The position numbers and the translations under genes are program-made. A stretch of 64,000 bases of DNA, from NCBI GenBank assembly GCA_021404785.1, contig QWHH01000014.1:1-64000 (forward strand), written 5' to 3'. A model generated the notes under the pieces. It had not been told where the DNA came from, made no database searches, and was given only the letters and a program-made list of their open reading frames with translations. How positions within the stretch are numbered: the stretch's first letter is position 1; every line of letters starts with the position of its first letter. This DNA comes from Lysobacterales bacterium PRO7 (GTDB taxonomy: Bacteria > Pseudomonadota > Gammaproteobacteria > Xanthomonadales > Rhodanobacteraceae). Below, piece by piece: positions 16,848 through 25,353 of the stretch.

Positions 16848-19321
16848 ACGCGTTCACCGCCGCCCAGGCTGCAATCGCGCCCTCATTTGATGCCGACATC
16901 GACGCTGCCTGCAAGACCATCGCGCCGAGCTGGCCTTTGGACCGGCAGATTGCCGTGAACCCGTACTGGGGTTTCATCGACCAACCGTTTGCGCAGGCAG
17001 CCGCCAGTCTGGGGCACCGGGTCGGGACGCCGTTCGCGCTGGATTCCGACGAATACCTGCGCGCCTGGCGCTCCGGTGAGATCGACGAGTCGTCCTTGAT
17101 GCGCGCGACCGCCGAGCACGAAATCCCGGCAACGGCCGATGACGCCGTCGATGCACTGAAATCTCCGCGGCGCAGGCTCTCCGGTCTGTCCCTGCTGTCG
17201 GATTGGATCGACCAGCAGTCCACGATGGCTGCGGGTCCCAAATGGCGTGACGTGATCACGCAGCAGGTGAGCCAATACTGCGCTTCCTATTTCGACGACC
17301 TTCAGGCCGACTGGCACCGCGACCGGCGGACCGGGCTTTTCGTTGGTTGGCGGAACGGGCTTCGCGCGGATCATGCGATAGAGCCGCTCATGCATGTCGA
17401 CGAAATACGATCGCGCGCCGGATCCGTGCCGGACACGGCAGACGCCGCCATGCGCTGGTCGCTTGCCCGGCTGGGAGTTCCACGCGCGGAGGCAGCCGAC
17501 TTCATGCAGCTCTGCCTTTGGCGGATCAACGGCTGGGCGTCGTGGTGCGCCGGTCTGGAATGGGAAGCAAGGCTGGCCGGCAAGCACGACGCGCATCTTC
17601 GCGAGCTGCTTGCGATCCGGGTTTGCTGGGAGGCGCTGCTACACGATGGCGGCGCCGCCGCCGAATCCGCCGGAGGCCTGTGGCACGAGGCATGGTCGCA
17701 AGCACGCCGCAACAACACCGTGACCTCGGGTGCATGGGACCGGGTCTGGCAACGCGCCCACGAAATCGCCTACCAGGATCGCCTCATCCATCTCCTCGAC
17801 ACGGCCGGTGCGGGGCCGGATCGCCAGGCGCTTCCGCCGCGGCCCGCAGCGCAGGTCACGTTCTGCATCGACGTCCGCTCGGAGCGCTTCCGTCGCGCGC
17901 TGGAGCACGTCGATGACGAAATCGAGACGCTCGGATTTGCCGGATTCTTCGGTTTGCCGATACGCTTCACGTCGATCGGCACCCGCCTGCCACGCCCGCT
18001 GCTTCCGGGGCTGCTGGCACCATCGATCGAAGCGATCGAATCGACCGGCAGCGCATCCGGCGATGCGGCTCTAGTCCGGCAGCGCAGCGGAAATCTCAGC
18101 GCAAGAAGCGCATGGCAACCATTCCTGCGCACCCCATCCGGTGCGTTTTCGCTGGTGGAAACCATCGGGCTGGGCTATGCCGCATCGATCCTTCGCCGTC
18201 ACTTTGGCGCGGAAACGTCGCCGCTCCGGTGGTTTGGCCTGGACGCGAAACGGGCCGGCGGATTGCGACCGCGGCTCTGCATGGAAGGCAACGATGCCGT
18301 CGCGCGCAAGGCGGATCTGGTCGCCGGCATCCTGCGCGCGATGAGTCTGACTCGCCGGTTCGCGCGCCTTCTCGTGTTCGTGGGACACGGCAGCCAGAGC
18401 GCCAACAATCCGCAGGCGGCCGCGCTCGATTGCGGCGCCTGCGGCGGACAAACCGGCGAGATCAACGCGCGCATCCTCGCCGAACTCATCAACGATACTT
18501 CCGTTCGCAAGGCGCTGGCCGATCGCGGCATCGAAGTGCCGGACGATACGGTGGCCGTCGGCGCCCTGCACAACACGACGACCGATGAAGTGCGACTGTT
18601 CGATGTCGAACGGGTGCCGGAGAGCCACAGACGCGAGTTGCAGCATTTGCAACGCCGTTTCGAAGACGCGGGCCACCGCACACGCGCGGAGCGCGCGCCG
18701 AGTCTCGGTCTGGATGCAAACTGCAGCCGGCCCGAGCGCCTGCTCAAGCGAATCCGGCGACGCGCCTCGGACTGGGCGCAGACGCGGCCCGAATGGGGGT
18801 TGGCCGGCAATGCCGCGCTCATCGTCGCGCCGCGCTCGCGCACGCGCGGGCTCGCGTTGGACGGACGCAGCTTCCTGCACGACTACGCCTGGGCACACGA
18901 TCGCGATGGCAAGGTGCTTGAACTCATCATGACCGCGCCGATGGTGGTCGCCCACTGGATCAACATGCAGTACTACGCCTCGACCGTCGATCCCGAACGC
19001 CTAGGCAGCGGCAACAAGGTCCTGCACAACGTGGTCTGCGGACGGATCGGCGTCTTCGAGGGCAATACCGGAGACTTGCGGATCGGGTTGGCGCGCCAGT
19101 CCGTCCATGACGGCTCGCGGTGGATGCACGCGCCATTGCGGCTTTCCGTGTTCATCGACGCGCCGGCAGGGATGATCGAGCGCGTGCTCGAGGCGCACTC
19201 GACGGTTCGGAACCTTGTCGTCAACCAATGGCTGTACCTGTTCCGATTCGCCGATCGCGGAATCGAATGGTTCCGCCGTGGGCGCTGGCAGGCGTGGGCG
19301 CCGGGAAACAGCTGCGCATGA
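16844..19321 (+). CDS. dabA: DabA, zinc carbonic-anhydrase-like subunit of DAB complex (DUF2309)
   Basis: An 825-residue soluble or peripheral protein resembling a beta-carbonic anhydrase, which hydrates CO2 to bicarbonate in the cytoplasm in a vectorial manner with DabB. The zinc-site residues are all present: C341 and D343 in FCIDVRSE, H515 in FVGHGSQSANN and C530 in ALDCGACGG. They correspond to C351, D353, H524 and C539 of the Halothiobacillus protein, and the 15-residue H-to-C spacing is identical. Length is typical. It overlaps dabB and the following cysD by 4 bases each. A functional pump is expected. Confidence 0.93.
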   Translation: MNAFTAAQAAIAPSFDADIDAACKTIAPSWPLDRQIAVNPYWGFIDQPFAQAAASLGHRVGTPFALDSDEYLRAWRSGEIDESSLMRATAEHEIPATADDAVDALKSPRRRLSGLSLLSDWIDQQSTMAAGPKWRDVITQQVSQYCASYFDDLQADWHRDRRTGLFVGWRNGLRADHAIEPLMHVDEIRSRAGSVPDTADAAMRWSLARLGVPRAEAADFMQLCLWRINGWASWCAGLEWEARLAGKHDAHLRELLAIRVCWEALLHDGGAAAESAGGLWHEAWSQARRNNTVTSGAWDRVWQRAHEIAYQDRLIHLLDTAGAGPDRQALPPRPAAQVTFCIDVRSERFRRALEHVDDEIETLGFAGFFGLPIRFTSIGTRLPRPLLPGLLAPSIEAIESTGSASGDAALVRQRSGNLSARSAWQPFLRTPSGAFSLVETIGLGYAASILRRHFGAETSPLRWFGLDAKRAGGLRPRLCMEGNDAVARKADLVAGILRAMSLTRRFARLLVFVGHGSQSANNPQAAALDCGACGGQTGEINARILAELINDTSVRKALADRGIEVPDDTVAVGALHNTTTDEVRLFDVERVPESHRRELQHLQRRFEDAGHRTRAERAPSLGLDANCSRPERLLKRIRRRASDWAQTRPEWGLAGNAALIVAPRSRTRGLALDGRSFLHDYAWAHDRDGKVLELIMTAPMVVAHWINMQYYASTVDPERLGSGNKVLHNVVCGRIGVFEGNTGDLRIGLARQSVHDGSRWMHAPLRLSVFIDAPAGMIERVLEAHSTVRNLVVNQWLYLFRFADRGIEWFRRGRWQAWAPGNSCA

Positions 19322-20268
19322 GCATCGAACGCATCGGTGACCGCGTCCCTGGCAGCACGCAGGACGCGGCTGCGCTGTCCAACCTGGAGCGACTGGAAGC
19401 CGAGGCCATCCACATTCTCCGCGAAGCGATCGTGCAATCGAAAAAGCCCGTGCTGCTGTTTTCCGGCGGCAAGGACTCGACGATCCTGGCGCACCTGGTG
19501 CGCCGGGCGTTTGCCCCGGCGTCGCCGCCATTGCCGCTGCTGCACATCGATTCCAGCTGGGAATTCCGCTCTTTGCTCGAGTTTCGCGACCGGCTCGCCC
19601 GGCAGCTCGGGTTCGAACTGATCGTTCGCTGCAATGATGCCGGCCGCGCCGCCGGCATCAATCCCTTCGAACACGGCGACCATTACACCACGGTCATGCG
19701 CACGGAGCCCTTGAAATCGGCGCTTGACGAGGGCGGGTTCGACGTGATCGTCGGCGGGGCGCGGCGCGACGAAGAGCGTTCCCGCGCCAAGGAACGCATC
19801 GTTTCGGTCCGCGGCGCGAATCACGGCTGGGATCCACGACGGCAGCGACCCGAATTGTGGAGCGTGTACAACCTGCGCCTGCGAAGGGGGGAGACCGCCC
19901 GGGTCTTTCCGATCTCGAACTGGACCGAACTCAACGTGCTGCACTACGCACTGTGGCGGCGCATCGATCTCGCGCCGTTGTACTTCGCCCATCGTCGCGC
20001 GACGGTGGAACGCGACGGTGCGCTCATCGTGGTCGATGATCCGAAGCGCATGCGTTTTCGCCCGGGAGAATCCGTCGCCGAGAAGACCGTCCGGTTTCGA
20101 ACGCTGGGTTGCTGGCCCGTCACCGGCGCGATCGAGTCCGGCGCGACGGATCTGGCCCAGGTGCTGCGCGAGACGCAATCGGCTTCGCGATCCGAGCGGC
20201 AAGGCCGGATCGCCGACCAGGACGCCGGCGGATCGCTCGAACGGCAAAAACGCGAGGGCTATTTCTGA
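19318..20268 (+). CDS. cysD: CysD-type sulfate adenylyltransferase subunit 2 in the dab operon
   Basis: A 316-residue PP-loop ATP pyrophosphatase with the full CysD pattern: SGGKDS at residues 49-54, INPFEHGDHYTTVMRTEPLK, GGARRDEERSRAKERI, WDPRRQRPELW, FPISNWTE, RFRTLGCWPVTGAIES and the usual YF end. CysD transfers AMP from ATP to sulfate, making APS, normally with the GTPase CysN. The PP-loop reads SGGKDS where typical CysD has SIGKDS. No cysN, cysC or cysH is in the window, so this copy either uses a CysN encoded elsewhere or has been recruited to another job. The start at 19318 overlaps dabA by 4 bases; the longer frame upstream shadows dabA. Confidence 0.9.
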   Translation: MSIERIGDRVPGSTQDAAALSNLERLEAEAIHILREAIVQSKKPVLLFSGGKDSTILAHLVRRAFAPASPPLPLLHIDSSWEFRSLLEFRDRLARQLGFELIVRCNDAGRAAGINPFEHGDHYTTVMRTEPLKSALDEGGFDVIVGGARRDEERSRAKERIVSVRGANHGWDPRRQRPELWSVYNLRLRRGETARVFPISNWTELNVLHYALWRRIDLAPLYFAHRRATVERDGALIVVDDPKRMRFRPGESVAEKTVRFRTLGCWPVTGAIESGATDLAQVLRETQSASRSERQGRIADQDAGGSLERQKREGYF

Positions 20269-20550
20269 ATGAGCGATTCCAGCATGAAAACAGAACTCGC
20301 CACTTGTGAGGCCAGGGTCCGCCTGGCAGAAGAAAACATTGCCTGGATACTGGATCGTCCCGCGTTCAGCGGGTGGCTCAAGGACGCGTTGGGCGGTGCG
20401 ATCGTGCGCGATCCCGAGCGCGTGGCCAACGATCTGGAGATTCTTGCCCACGTGCTTCGCGGCTGGACCACGGCGCGCATCGACCGGGACCTGCTGCAGC
20501 CGCGCGACGCGAATGAAAGGGCTTGCGCGAATTCCGGCTCGGGAGGATAG
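20269..20550 (+). CDS. Small unknown protein, last gene of the dabBA-cysD operon
   Basis: A 93-residue, mostly helical, charged protein that I do not recognise. Residues 7-80 read as two or three amphipathic helices (CEARVRLAEENIAWILDRPA; RVANDLEILAHVLRGW), followed by a short disordered tail. There is no signal peptide, membrane helix or metal motif. The ATG directly follows the cysD stop codon (tgaatg), so it is almost certainly co-translated with cysD. An adaptor for CysD or for the DAB complex is an attractive idea with no direct evidence. Confidence 0.65.
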   Translation: MSDSSMKTELATCEARVRLAEENIAWILDRPAFSGWLKDALGGAIVRDPERVANDLEILAHVLRGWTTARIDRDLLQPRDANERACANSGSGG

Positions 20551-20683
20551 CGGGATTGGGCATGCTGAGCGTTTGCGCCGCCGCATGCCTTCTCGGTGCT
20601 TGTCGGTTCGCCGTGCCGGCATGTGCCGCCTGCCAAGCAGTCCATCTGCGGCTAGGGGTGTCGGCATCCATCGGCTGCGGGCG

Positions 20684-21667
20684 TCAGGATTGCGGCTGAA
20701 CCTCTTCCGCGGCAGCTCGCCGGAGTCGATCGGCGATCGCGCTGCCCAAGCCGCGCTCGTCCGGCAAGGTCGCGAATATGAGATCACAGCGTGCGTTGTC
20801 GAAATCCCGGAACCACCGGTACAGCCGATGCGCGTACTCCTCTAGCGCGGACGGCGCCGTAACCGCCAGCATTCGAGCGTCGGCCTTCAGCACGATTCCC
20901 TGTGGCGCGATCACTCCGACCGTCAATCCCCGGGCCAGCGCGGCTTCGACCGACGCAGCGAGGTCTGCAGGTTGCGACAGCGTGACCTTCGCCCGAGGGG
21001 AATAATGCCGCGGGTGCTGGCCCGGAACGCGCGGTGCATCCGGGCGTTCGCCGCCGAGCTCGCATCCGGTCAGGCTCTCGAGCGCCTCGCGGGTGATTCC
21101 GCCAGGACGCAGCAACGCGGGTCGAGGTCCGGAAAGATCCAGGATCGTCGACTCGACTCCTACCGTGCAGTCGCCGCCGTCGAGGACGTAATCGACGCCG
21201 CCGGATGCGGCGAACATCTCGCGAACATCGTCGGCACGGGTCGGACTGACGGCGCCAAAGGGATTCGCCGACGGCGCGGCGATCCCGCCGTCAAACGCTT
21301 CGAGCAAGTCCAAGGTGACCGGGTGCCGCGGAACGCGGACGGCAACCGTATCCTGGCCGCCAGTGATCAAAGGAGACACGTCGGCAGCGCGGCGCAGCAC
21401 CAGGGTGAGCGGACCCGGCCAGAATCGGCGCGCCAGATCCCATGCGATCGGCGGCACATCGCGCGCCCAGCCTTCGAGGCTGGCAGCGCTGGCAATGTGC
21501 ACGATCAGGGGATGCCGGGCTGGCCGGCCCTTGACCTCGAAGATGCGCCTTATCGCCGCTTCGTTCCGCGCATCGGCAGCCAATCCGTAAACGGTTTCCG
21601 TCGGCACCGCCACCAGTCCGCCATTGCGCAGCACGCGTGCGGCATGCGCCACTGCTTCGTCGCGCAT
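20684..21667 (-). CDS. sua5: L-threonylcarbamoyladenylate synthase (Sua5, long form)
   Basis: The enzyme makes threonylcarbamoyl-AMP from threonine, bicarbonate and ATP for the t6A37 modification of ANN-decoding tRNAs. At 327 residues it has an N-terminal YrdC domain (VPTETVYGLAADA, FEVKGRPARHPLIVHI, FWPGPLTLVL, APSANPFG) and the C-terminal Sua5 domain after a linker (PGQHPRHYSP near residue 215). It starts 1 base after the folE stop, so the two are one transcription unit. Bicarbonate is a substrate, and a DAB carbon pump lies just upstream on the other strand; a functional link is possible but unproved. Confidence 0.9.
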   Translation of the reverse strand: MRDEAVAHAARVLRNGGLVAVPTETVYGLAADARNEAAIRRIFEVKGRPARHPLIVHIASAASLEGWARDVPPIAWDLARRFWPGPLTLVLRRAADVSPLITGGQDTVAVRVPRHPVTLDLLEAFDGGIAAPSANPFGAVSPTRADDVREMFAASGGVDYVLDGGDCTVGVESTILDLSGPRPALLRPGGITREALESLTGCELGGERPDAPRVPGQHPRHYSPRAKVTLSQPADLAASVEAALARGLTVGVIAPQGIVLKADARMLAVTAPSALEEYAHRLYRWFRDFDNARCDLIFATLPDERGLGSAIADRLRRAAAEEVQPQS

Positions 21668-21668
21668 G

Positions 21669-22394
21669 TCAGGTTGCGTTCCGCGGCAGCAATGACAGGA
21701 ATTCGCCGCGCAGCGACGAATCGGTCAGGAATCTGCCGCGCATGACGCTGTTCACCATCCTGGACTGATCGTCCTTCACGCCTCGCCAGCGCATGCAGTA
21801 GTGGTCGGCTTCCAGCACCACCGCAATCCCGTCCGGTTCGAGGCGCTGCTCCAGCAAATTGGCGACTTGGCTGACCGCCTCCTCCTGGATCTGCGGGCGA
21901 CTCATGATCCAGTTGACCAGCCGGGCGTACTTCGACAAGCCGATCAGGTTCGACCCGGCGCTCGGAATCACGCCGATCCAAATGCGCCCGATGATCGGGC
22001 ACAGGTGATGCGAGCAAGCACTGCGTACGCTCAGGGGGCCGACGATCATCAGTTCGTTCAGCCGCTCGACGTTCGGGAACTCGGTGACGGCGGGTGCATG
22101 CTCGTAGCGTCCGCAGAACAGCTCGCGCACGAACATCTTGGCCAAGCGTTTGGCGGTATCCCGCGAGTTGTGGTCGCTGTCCACATCGATGACGAGTGCG
22201 CGCAGCATTTCCCGTGCCCTGGCCTCGACTTCGCGCTCGATTTCCTCTATGTCACCGAGTTCAAGGTGGTCCGCGATGTTGTCGTTGGCGTGAAAGCGTG
22301 CGCCCGAAGCTTTCAGGCGCTCGCGAATTCGCTCTGACGCGGGCATCGAGCCGAATTGCCTGAGGCAGGGTGCTTCGCGCATGGTTTGGAGCAT
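21669..22394 (-). CDS. folE: GTP cyclohydrolase I (FolE)
   Basis: Converts GTP to dihydroneopterin triphosphate, the first step of folate and pterin synthesis. The 241-residue protein shows the type I signature: MIVGPLSVRSACSHHLCPIIG, with the zinc ligands in CSHH, then NLIGLSKYARLVNW and QIQEEAVSQVANLLEQRLEP. Another ligand Cys lies near the C-terminus in DHYCM. It is therefore the zinc-dependent form. The start is uncertain: 22394 is used, but 22382 and 22346 are alternatives, and no strong ribosome site marks any of them. It is co-transcribed with sua5. Confidence 0.9.
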   Translation of the reverse strand: MLQTMREAPCLRQFGSMPASERIRERLKASGARFHANDNIADHLELGDIEEIEREVEARAREMLRALVIDVDSDHNSRDTAKRLAKMFVRELFCGRYEHAPAVTEFPNVERLNELMIVGPLSVRSACSHHLCPIIGRIWIGVIPSAGSNLIGLSKYARLVNWIMSRPQIQEEAVSQVANLLEQRLEPDGIAVVLEADHYCMRWRGVKDDQSRMVNSVMRGRFLTDSSLRGEFLSLLPRNAT

Positions 22395-22818
22395 GATATT
22401 TCCAATTCAATTGCCGAAGTTAAGCTCGGATCCGGCCGTCGCACCGGGAGGCGGATTCTCGCGCGGGCACGGCGCGGATCAATCGATACGCGCATCAACT
22501 GCGGTACTTTGACCCGGGCGCGATGAAGAAACCGTCAAATTCGCCGGATCACGACCGGAAGAATCACCGCTCGGCTATGCCAACGCGAGAAGCTTGCGTG
22601 CGCTCGCGATTGAGTGGCGCATCTCGGCGATATCGCAACGATGGGAAAAGCCGCCACGCAAGAAGGGTTGAAGACTGGCTACGAGCTTCATCCAATCTTC
22701 ACGTGAAATCGCGGATCGTTGCAAATAAATGCATTTTGAGCCGGTCGCCGCGGTGGCTGTCAAGACGCCGGGCCGTTTGCGTCGCCCTGCAGCAACATCG
22801 ACGTCCGGAGGCCCAATC
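22395..22818. other. 424-base region with no convincing gene
   Basis: It separates folE from the divergent SDR gene. Several short frames exist on both strands, but none looks like a real protein. The left part (near 22395-22440) is AT-richer and probably holds the folE promoter on the minus strand. I could not identify a Zur or other operator. Confidence 0.4.
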
Positions 22819-23487
22819 ATGGTCAAAAGCGTCCTGCTCGTCGGCGCCAGCGGATTGGTCGGTCAAGGCGTGTTCCGATCGCTTCGGCGATCTGCTGGCA
22901 TTGGCGAGATCGTTTTGCTCGTGCGCAGGCCGATTGCCATCGCTGATGATCGGGTGCGGGTTCTCCAGGTCGATGCGTTCTCCGGCGACAACCTGAACAA
23001 ATTCGATTTAAGCGGACTGGCTGCCTGCGTCCATTGCGCGGGACCGCTGCCTTTGGGAATGAGCGCGCGGGCTTATCGCGAAGCGACGGTCGAACTTACG
23101 CGTTGCGTGGCGACCGCGTATGCTGCCGCGAATCCGCATGGACGCCTGATCTATGTCTCCGGCATGGGCGCCGATGCGCGAAGCCGGTTGGCGCCTTTCA
23201 AGATCAAGGGCGAGGCCGAACTAATGCTCCGTGGGCTAGGCATTCCCTCGACAAGCCTGCGGCCAGGAGTGATACGCCCGGTGCAGGGCGAGATCTCGCC
23301 GCATCGCTTCCGTCGCTTTGCGTATCGACTCGGCGATCCGCTTCTCGCGCTTGGCTGCGCCATTTGCCCCTCTGTATTCACGACGACGCGCGCCGTCGGC
23401 GAGGCGGTGGCGCAACTTGTATTGGCCACGTCCCCGCCGCACTTTCTAGGGAACGCCGCCATCAACTCAATGGATTCAGCGGATTAG
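22819..23487 (+). CDS. Short NAD(P)-dependent epimerase/dehydratase-like protein (SDR)
   Basis: A 222-residue atypical short-chain dehydrogenase with a nucleotide-binding start VLLVGASGLVGQGVFRSL (GxxGxxG, about residues 5-22), a later LIYVSGMGADARSR strand and K-x-x-A/G-E positions (FKIKGEAELMLRGLGI). In this subgroup (YbjT/HTATIP2-like) the catalytic Tyr is often absent, and no clear YxxxK is visible here. It may be a redox or NADPH sensor rather than an enzyme. The ATG at 22819 directly precedes the glycine motif; upstream codons in the same frame lack homology. Confidence 0.75.
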   Translation: MVKSVLLVGASGLVGQGVFRSLRRSAGIGEIVLLVRRPIAIADDRVRVLQVDAFSGDNLNKFDLSGLAACVHCAGPLPLGMSARAYREATVELTRCVATAYAAANPHGRLIYVSGMGADARSRLAPFKIKGEAELMLRGLGIPSTSLRPGVIRPVQGEISPHRFRRFAYRLGDPLLALGCAICPSVFTTTRAVGEAVAQLVLATSPPHFLGNAAINSMDSAD

Positions 23488-23555
23488 TCCGGTCGCCACG
23501 AGCTGGTAAGGCGACAACCGTCGTTCCATGACGATCGAAATCGCATCCTGTGGGC

Positions 23556-23573
23556 CTGTCACATTCCCGTAAT
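23556..23573 (+). promoter_or_regulatory. Possible Pho box upstream of the porin gene
   Basis: ctgtcac, 4 bases, then ccgtaat: two 7-base half-sites with the 11-base periodicity of PhoB sites, matching the ctgtcat consensus at 6/7 and 5/7 positions. It lies about 130 bases before the porin start. It is suggestive only, because short matches arise by chance. Confidence 0.35.
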
Positions 23574-23701
23574 CGGATTAGCGCGGGTCTGTAGCAATCG
23601 GCGGGGATACTGCGCACCTGCGTGGACCGGGGCCATGGGTTGTCGCCGCGGTGCGCGCGAGGTCATCCATCCACGCAATCACACGCCGGAGTCATACAAA
23701 A

Positions 23702-24730
23702 ATGCGCCATACCCCGATTGCCGCCGCGCTCGCCGCGGTCCTGCTTGCCTCTGCGGCGGCCGCCCACGCGGACGCCATGACCGACACCACGTTGAGCGGC
23801 AAGACCTACATCGATTTCACCAACCTCGACCAGACCAAGAACGGCAGCGACACCGCCAATGCCGGCACCGGCCTGGACGTGAAGCGTTTTTACCTGACCG
23901 TCGACCACAAGTTCGACGATTTCTGGTCCGCCAGCATCACCACCGACTTCAACTACACCGCGAGCAGCGGCGAAACCCAGCTGTTCGTGAAGAAAGCATG
24001 GGTGCAGGCGAACTTCAGCGACGCGTTCAAGGTGCGCGCCGGTGCCGACGACATGCCGTGGATTCCCTTCGTCGAAGGCCTGTACAACCTGCGCTACGTC
24101 GAGAACACCCTGACCGACCGCCTGAAATACGGCACCTCGTCCGACTGGGGCCTGCACGCGTTCGGCAGCGGCGACAACCTGTGGAACTACAACGTCGCCG
24201 TGGTCAACGGCGCCGGTTACAAGAATCCGACGCGCAGCAACAGCGTCGACGTCGAAGGCCGCTTCGGCGTGACCCCGCTGCCGGGCCTGACCTTCGCGGT
24301 CGGCGGCTACAGCGGCGAACTGGGCAAGGACACGGCGAATCTTCCGTCGGGATCCACGCGCACGGCGAACCGCCTGGACTTCGTCGCCGCCTATGTCAAT
24401 CCGCAATTGCGCCTCGGTGCCGAATATTTCCGTCAGGACAACTGGAACAACGTGCTGACCACGGGACCGAAGGATTCGGCCGACGGCTATTCGGTCTGGG
24501 GCCAGTACAAGTTCGCACCGGAATACTCCGTCTTCGCGCGTTACGATCACGCCAACCAGAGCAAGGACATCAATCCGCAACTCAAGGACACCTACTACAA
24601 CGCCGGCGTGGAATGGAATGCGCGCAAGGGCGTACGTCTCGCAGCGGTGTTCAAGCATGAAAAGCTTGCCGACGCCGTCAATACGACCAAGAGCAACGAA
24701 ATCGGCGTGTGGGCGGAAATCGCATTCTGA
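23702..24730 (+). CDS. Outer-membrane porin (OprO/OprP-like family)
   Basis: A 342-residue beta-barrel porin with a signal peptide (AHA site near residues 21-23) and many alternating amphipathic strands ending in aromatic residues (SGKTYIDFTNLDQ, RFYLTVDHKFDDFW, WVQANFSDAFKVRAG). It ends in phenylalanine (WAEIAF), the usual outer-membrane assembly signal. The pattern resembles the phosphate-selective porin O/P family, but phosphate selectivity cannot be read from the sequence. The ATG at 23702 gives the signal peptide; the longer frame adds only charged residues. A strong terminator follows. Confidence 0.85.
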   Translation: MRHTPIAAALAAVLLASAAAAHADAMTDTTLSGKTYIDFTNLDQTKNGSDTANAGTGLDVKRFYLTVDHKFDDFWSASITTDFNYTASSGETQLFVKKAWVQANFSDAFKVRAGADDMPWIPFVEGLYNLRYVENTLTDRLKYGTSSDWGLHAFGSGDNLWNYNVAVVNGAGYKNPTRSNSVDVEGRFGVTPLPGLTFAVGGYSGELGKDTANLPSGSTRTANRLDFVAAYVNPQLRLGAEYFRQDNWNNVLTTGPKDSADGYSVWGQYKFAPEYSVFARYDHANQSKDINPQLKDTYYNAGVEWNARKGVRLAAVFKHEKLADAVNTTKSNEIGVWAEIAF

Positions 24731-24760
24731 CGATCGGGTCACTCTCCTCGATCGGGGTTG

Positions 24761-24789
24761 ACGGGCGCTACGGCGCCCGTATTTTTTTT
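24761..24789 (+). terminator. Rho-independent terminator of the porin gene
   Basis: Arms acgggcgc (24761-24768) and gcgcccgt (24773-24780) form an 8-bp stem with a 4-base loop, followed by a run of T from 24782. It lies 31 bases after the porin stop codon. Confidence 0.85.
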
Positions 24790-24802
24790 GCCGCGATTTT
24801 TT

Positions 24803-25285
24803 TTAATGGCGCTCGGCCGGAAGCACGTGCGCGAGTTCGCCGACGCCTTCGACCGAGAGCGTCCAGCCATTGAGCAGGCCCGGCTCGATGATGACTTTCG
24901 GCGAATGCAGGCGCGCACTCACCGGCTCCTCGTCGCGCACTTCCCAGCGCTGGCCGTTTTCAAGGACCAGCACCGTGCCGTGGCGCCAACCGTCGAATTC
25001 GCCGGCGATGCGGCTTTCGATGCGCTTGGCTTCAGGCTTCGCGAAGGAATTGGCAGCGGCAGTCGGTGCGGACGCAGGCGCCGCGGCCACGGCGCAGGTG
25101 GCGCCGTGCGCGCGAACCCAGGCATCCAGCCCATGCCGCTGTTCCGGCGTGAGCTTGTCCAGGCCGAGGCCGACGAAATCCTTGTAGGACATGCATTCGT
25201 CGAGCGATGAAAACGACGTGTCTGCGTGGGCATTGATGCCGAGTGCGCACAGGGTGAGCGCAAAAAGGGTGGTGCGGCTCTGCAT
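24803..25285 (-). CDS. Small exported protein of unknown function
   Basis: A 160-residue protein with a signal peptide (AHA near residues 18-20), two cysteines (CMSY near 31 and ATCAV near 63) that could form a disulfide, an Ala-rich linker and a C-terminal beta domain (GTVLVLENGQRWEV, HSPKVIIEPGLLNGWTLSV). The second half resembles a small SH3-like or OB-like beta-barrel seen in unannotated xanthomonad exported proteins. It lies 68 bases downstream of nth on the same strand. No function can be assigned. Confidence 0.7.
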   Translation of the reverse strand: MQSRTTLFALTLCALGINAHADTSFSSLDECMSYKDFVGLGLDKLTPEQRHGLDAWVRAHGATCAVAAAPASAPTAAANSFAKPEAKRIESRIAGEFDGWRHGTVLVLENGQRWEVRDEEPVSARLHSPKVIIEPGLLNGWTLSVEGVGELAHVLPAERH

Positions 25286-25353
25286 GGTCTGTCTCGCGAA
25301 TATGGAGGTTTCGTGACGATAGTCCCCCCGCATGACAGTGGCGTGACGAATGC

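Noticed and set aside
22523-22996. Frame of 157 codons in the folE-SDR gap
   Set aside because: Basic, Arg/Ser-rich and overlapping the real SDR gene in another frame; no homology seen.
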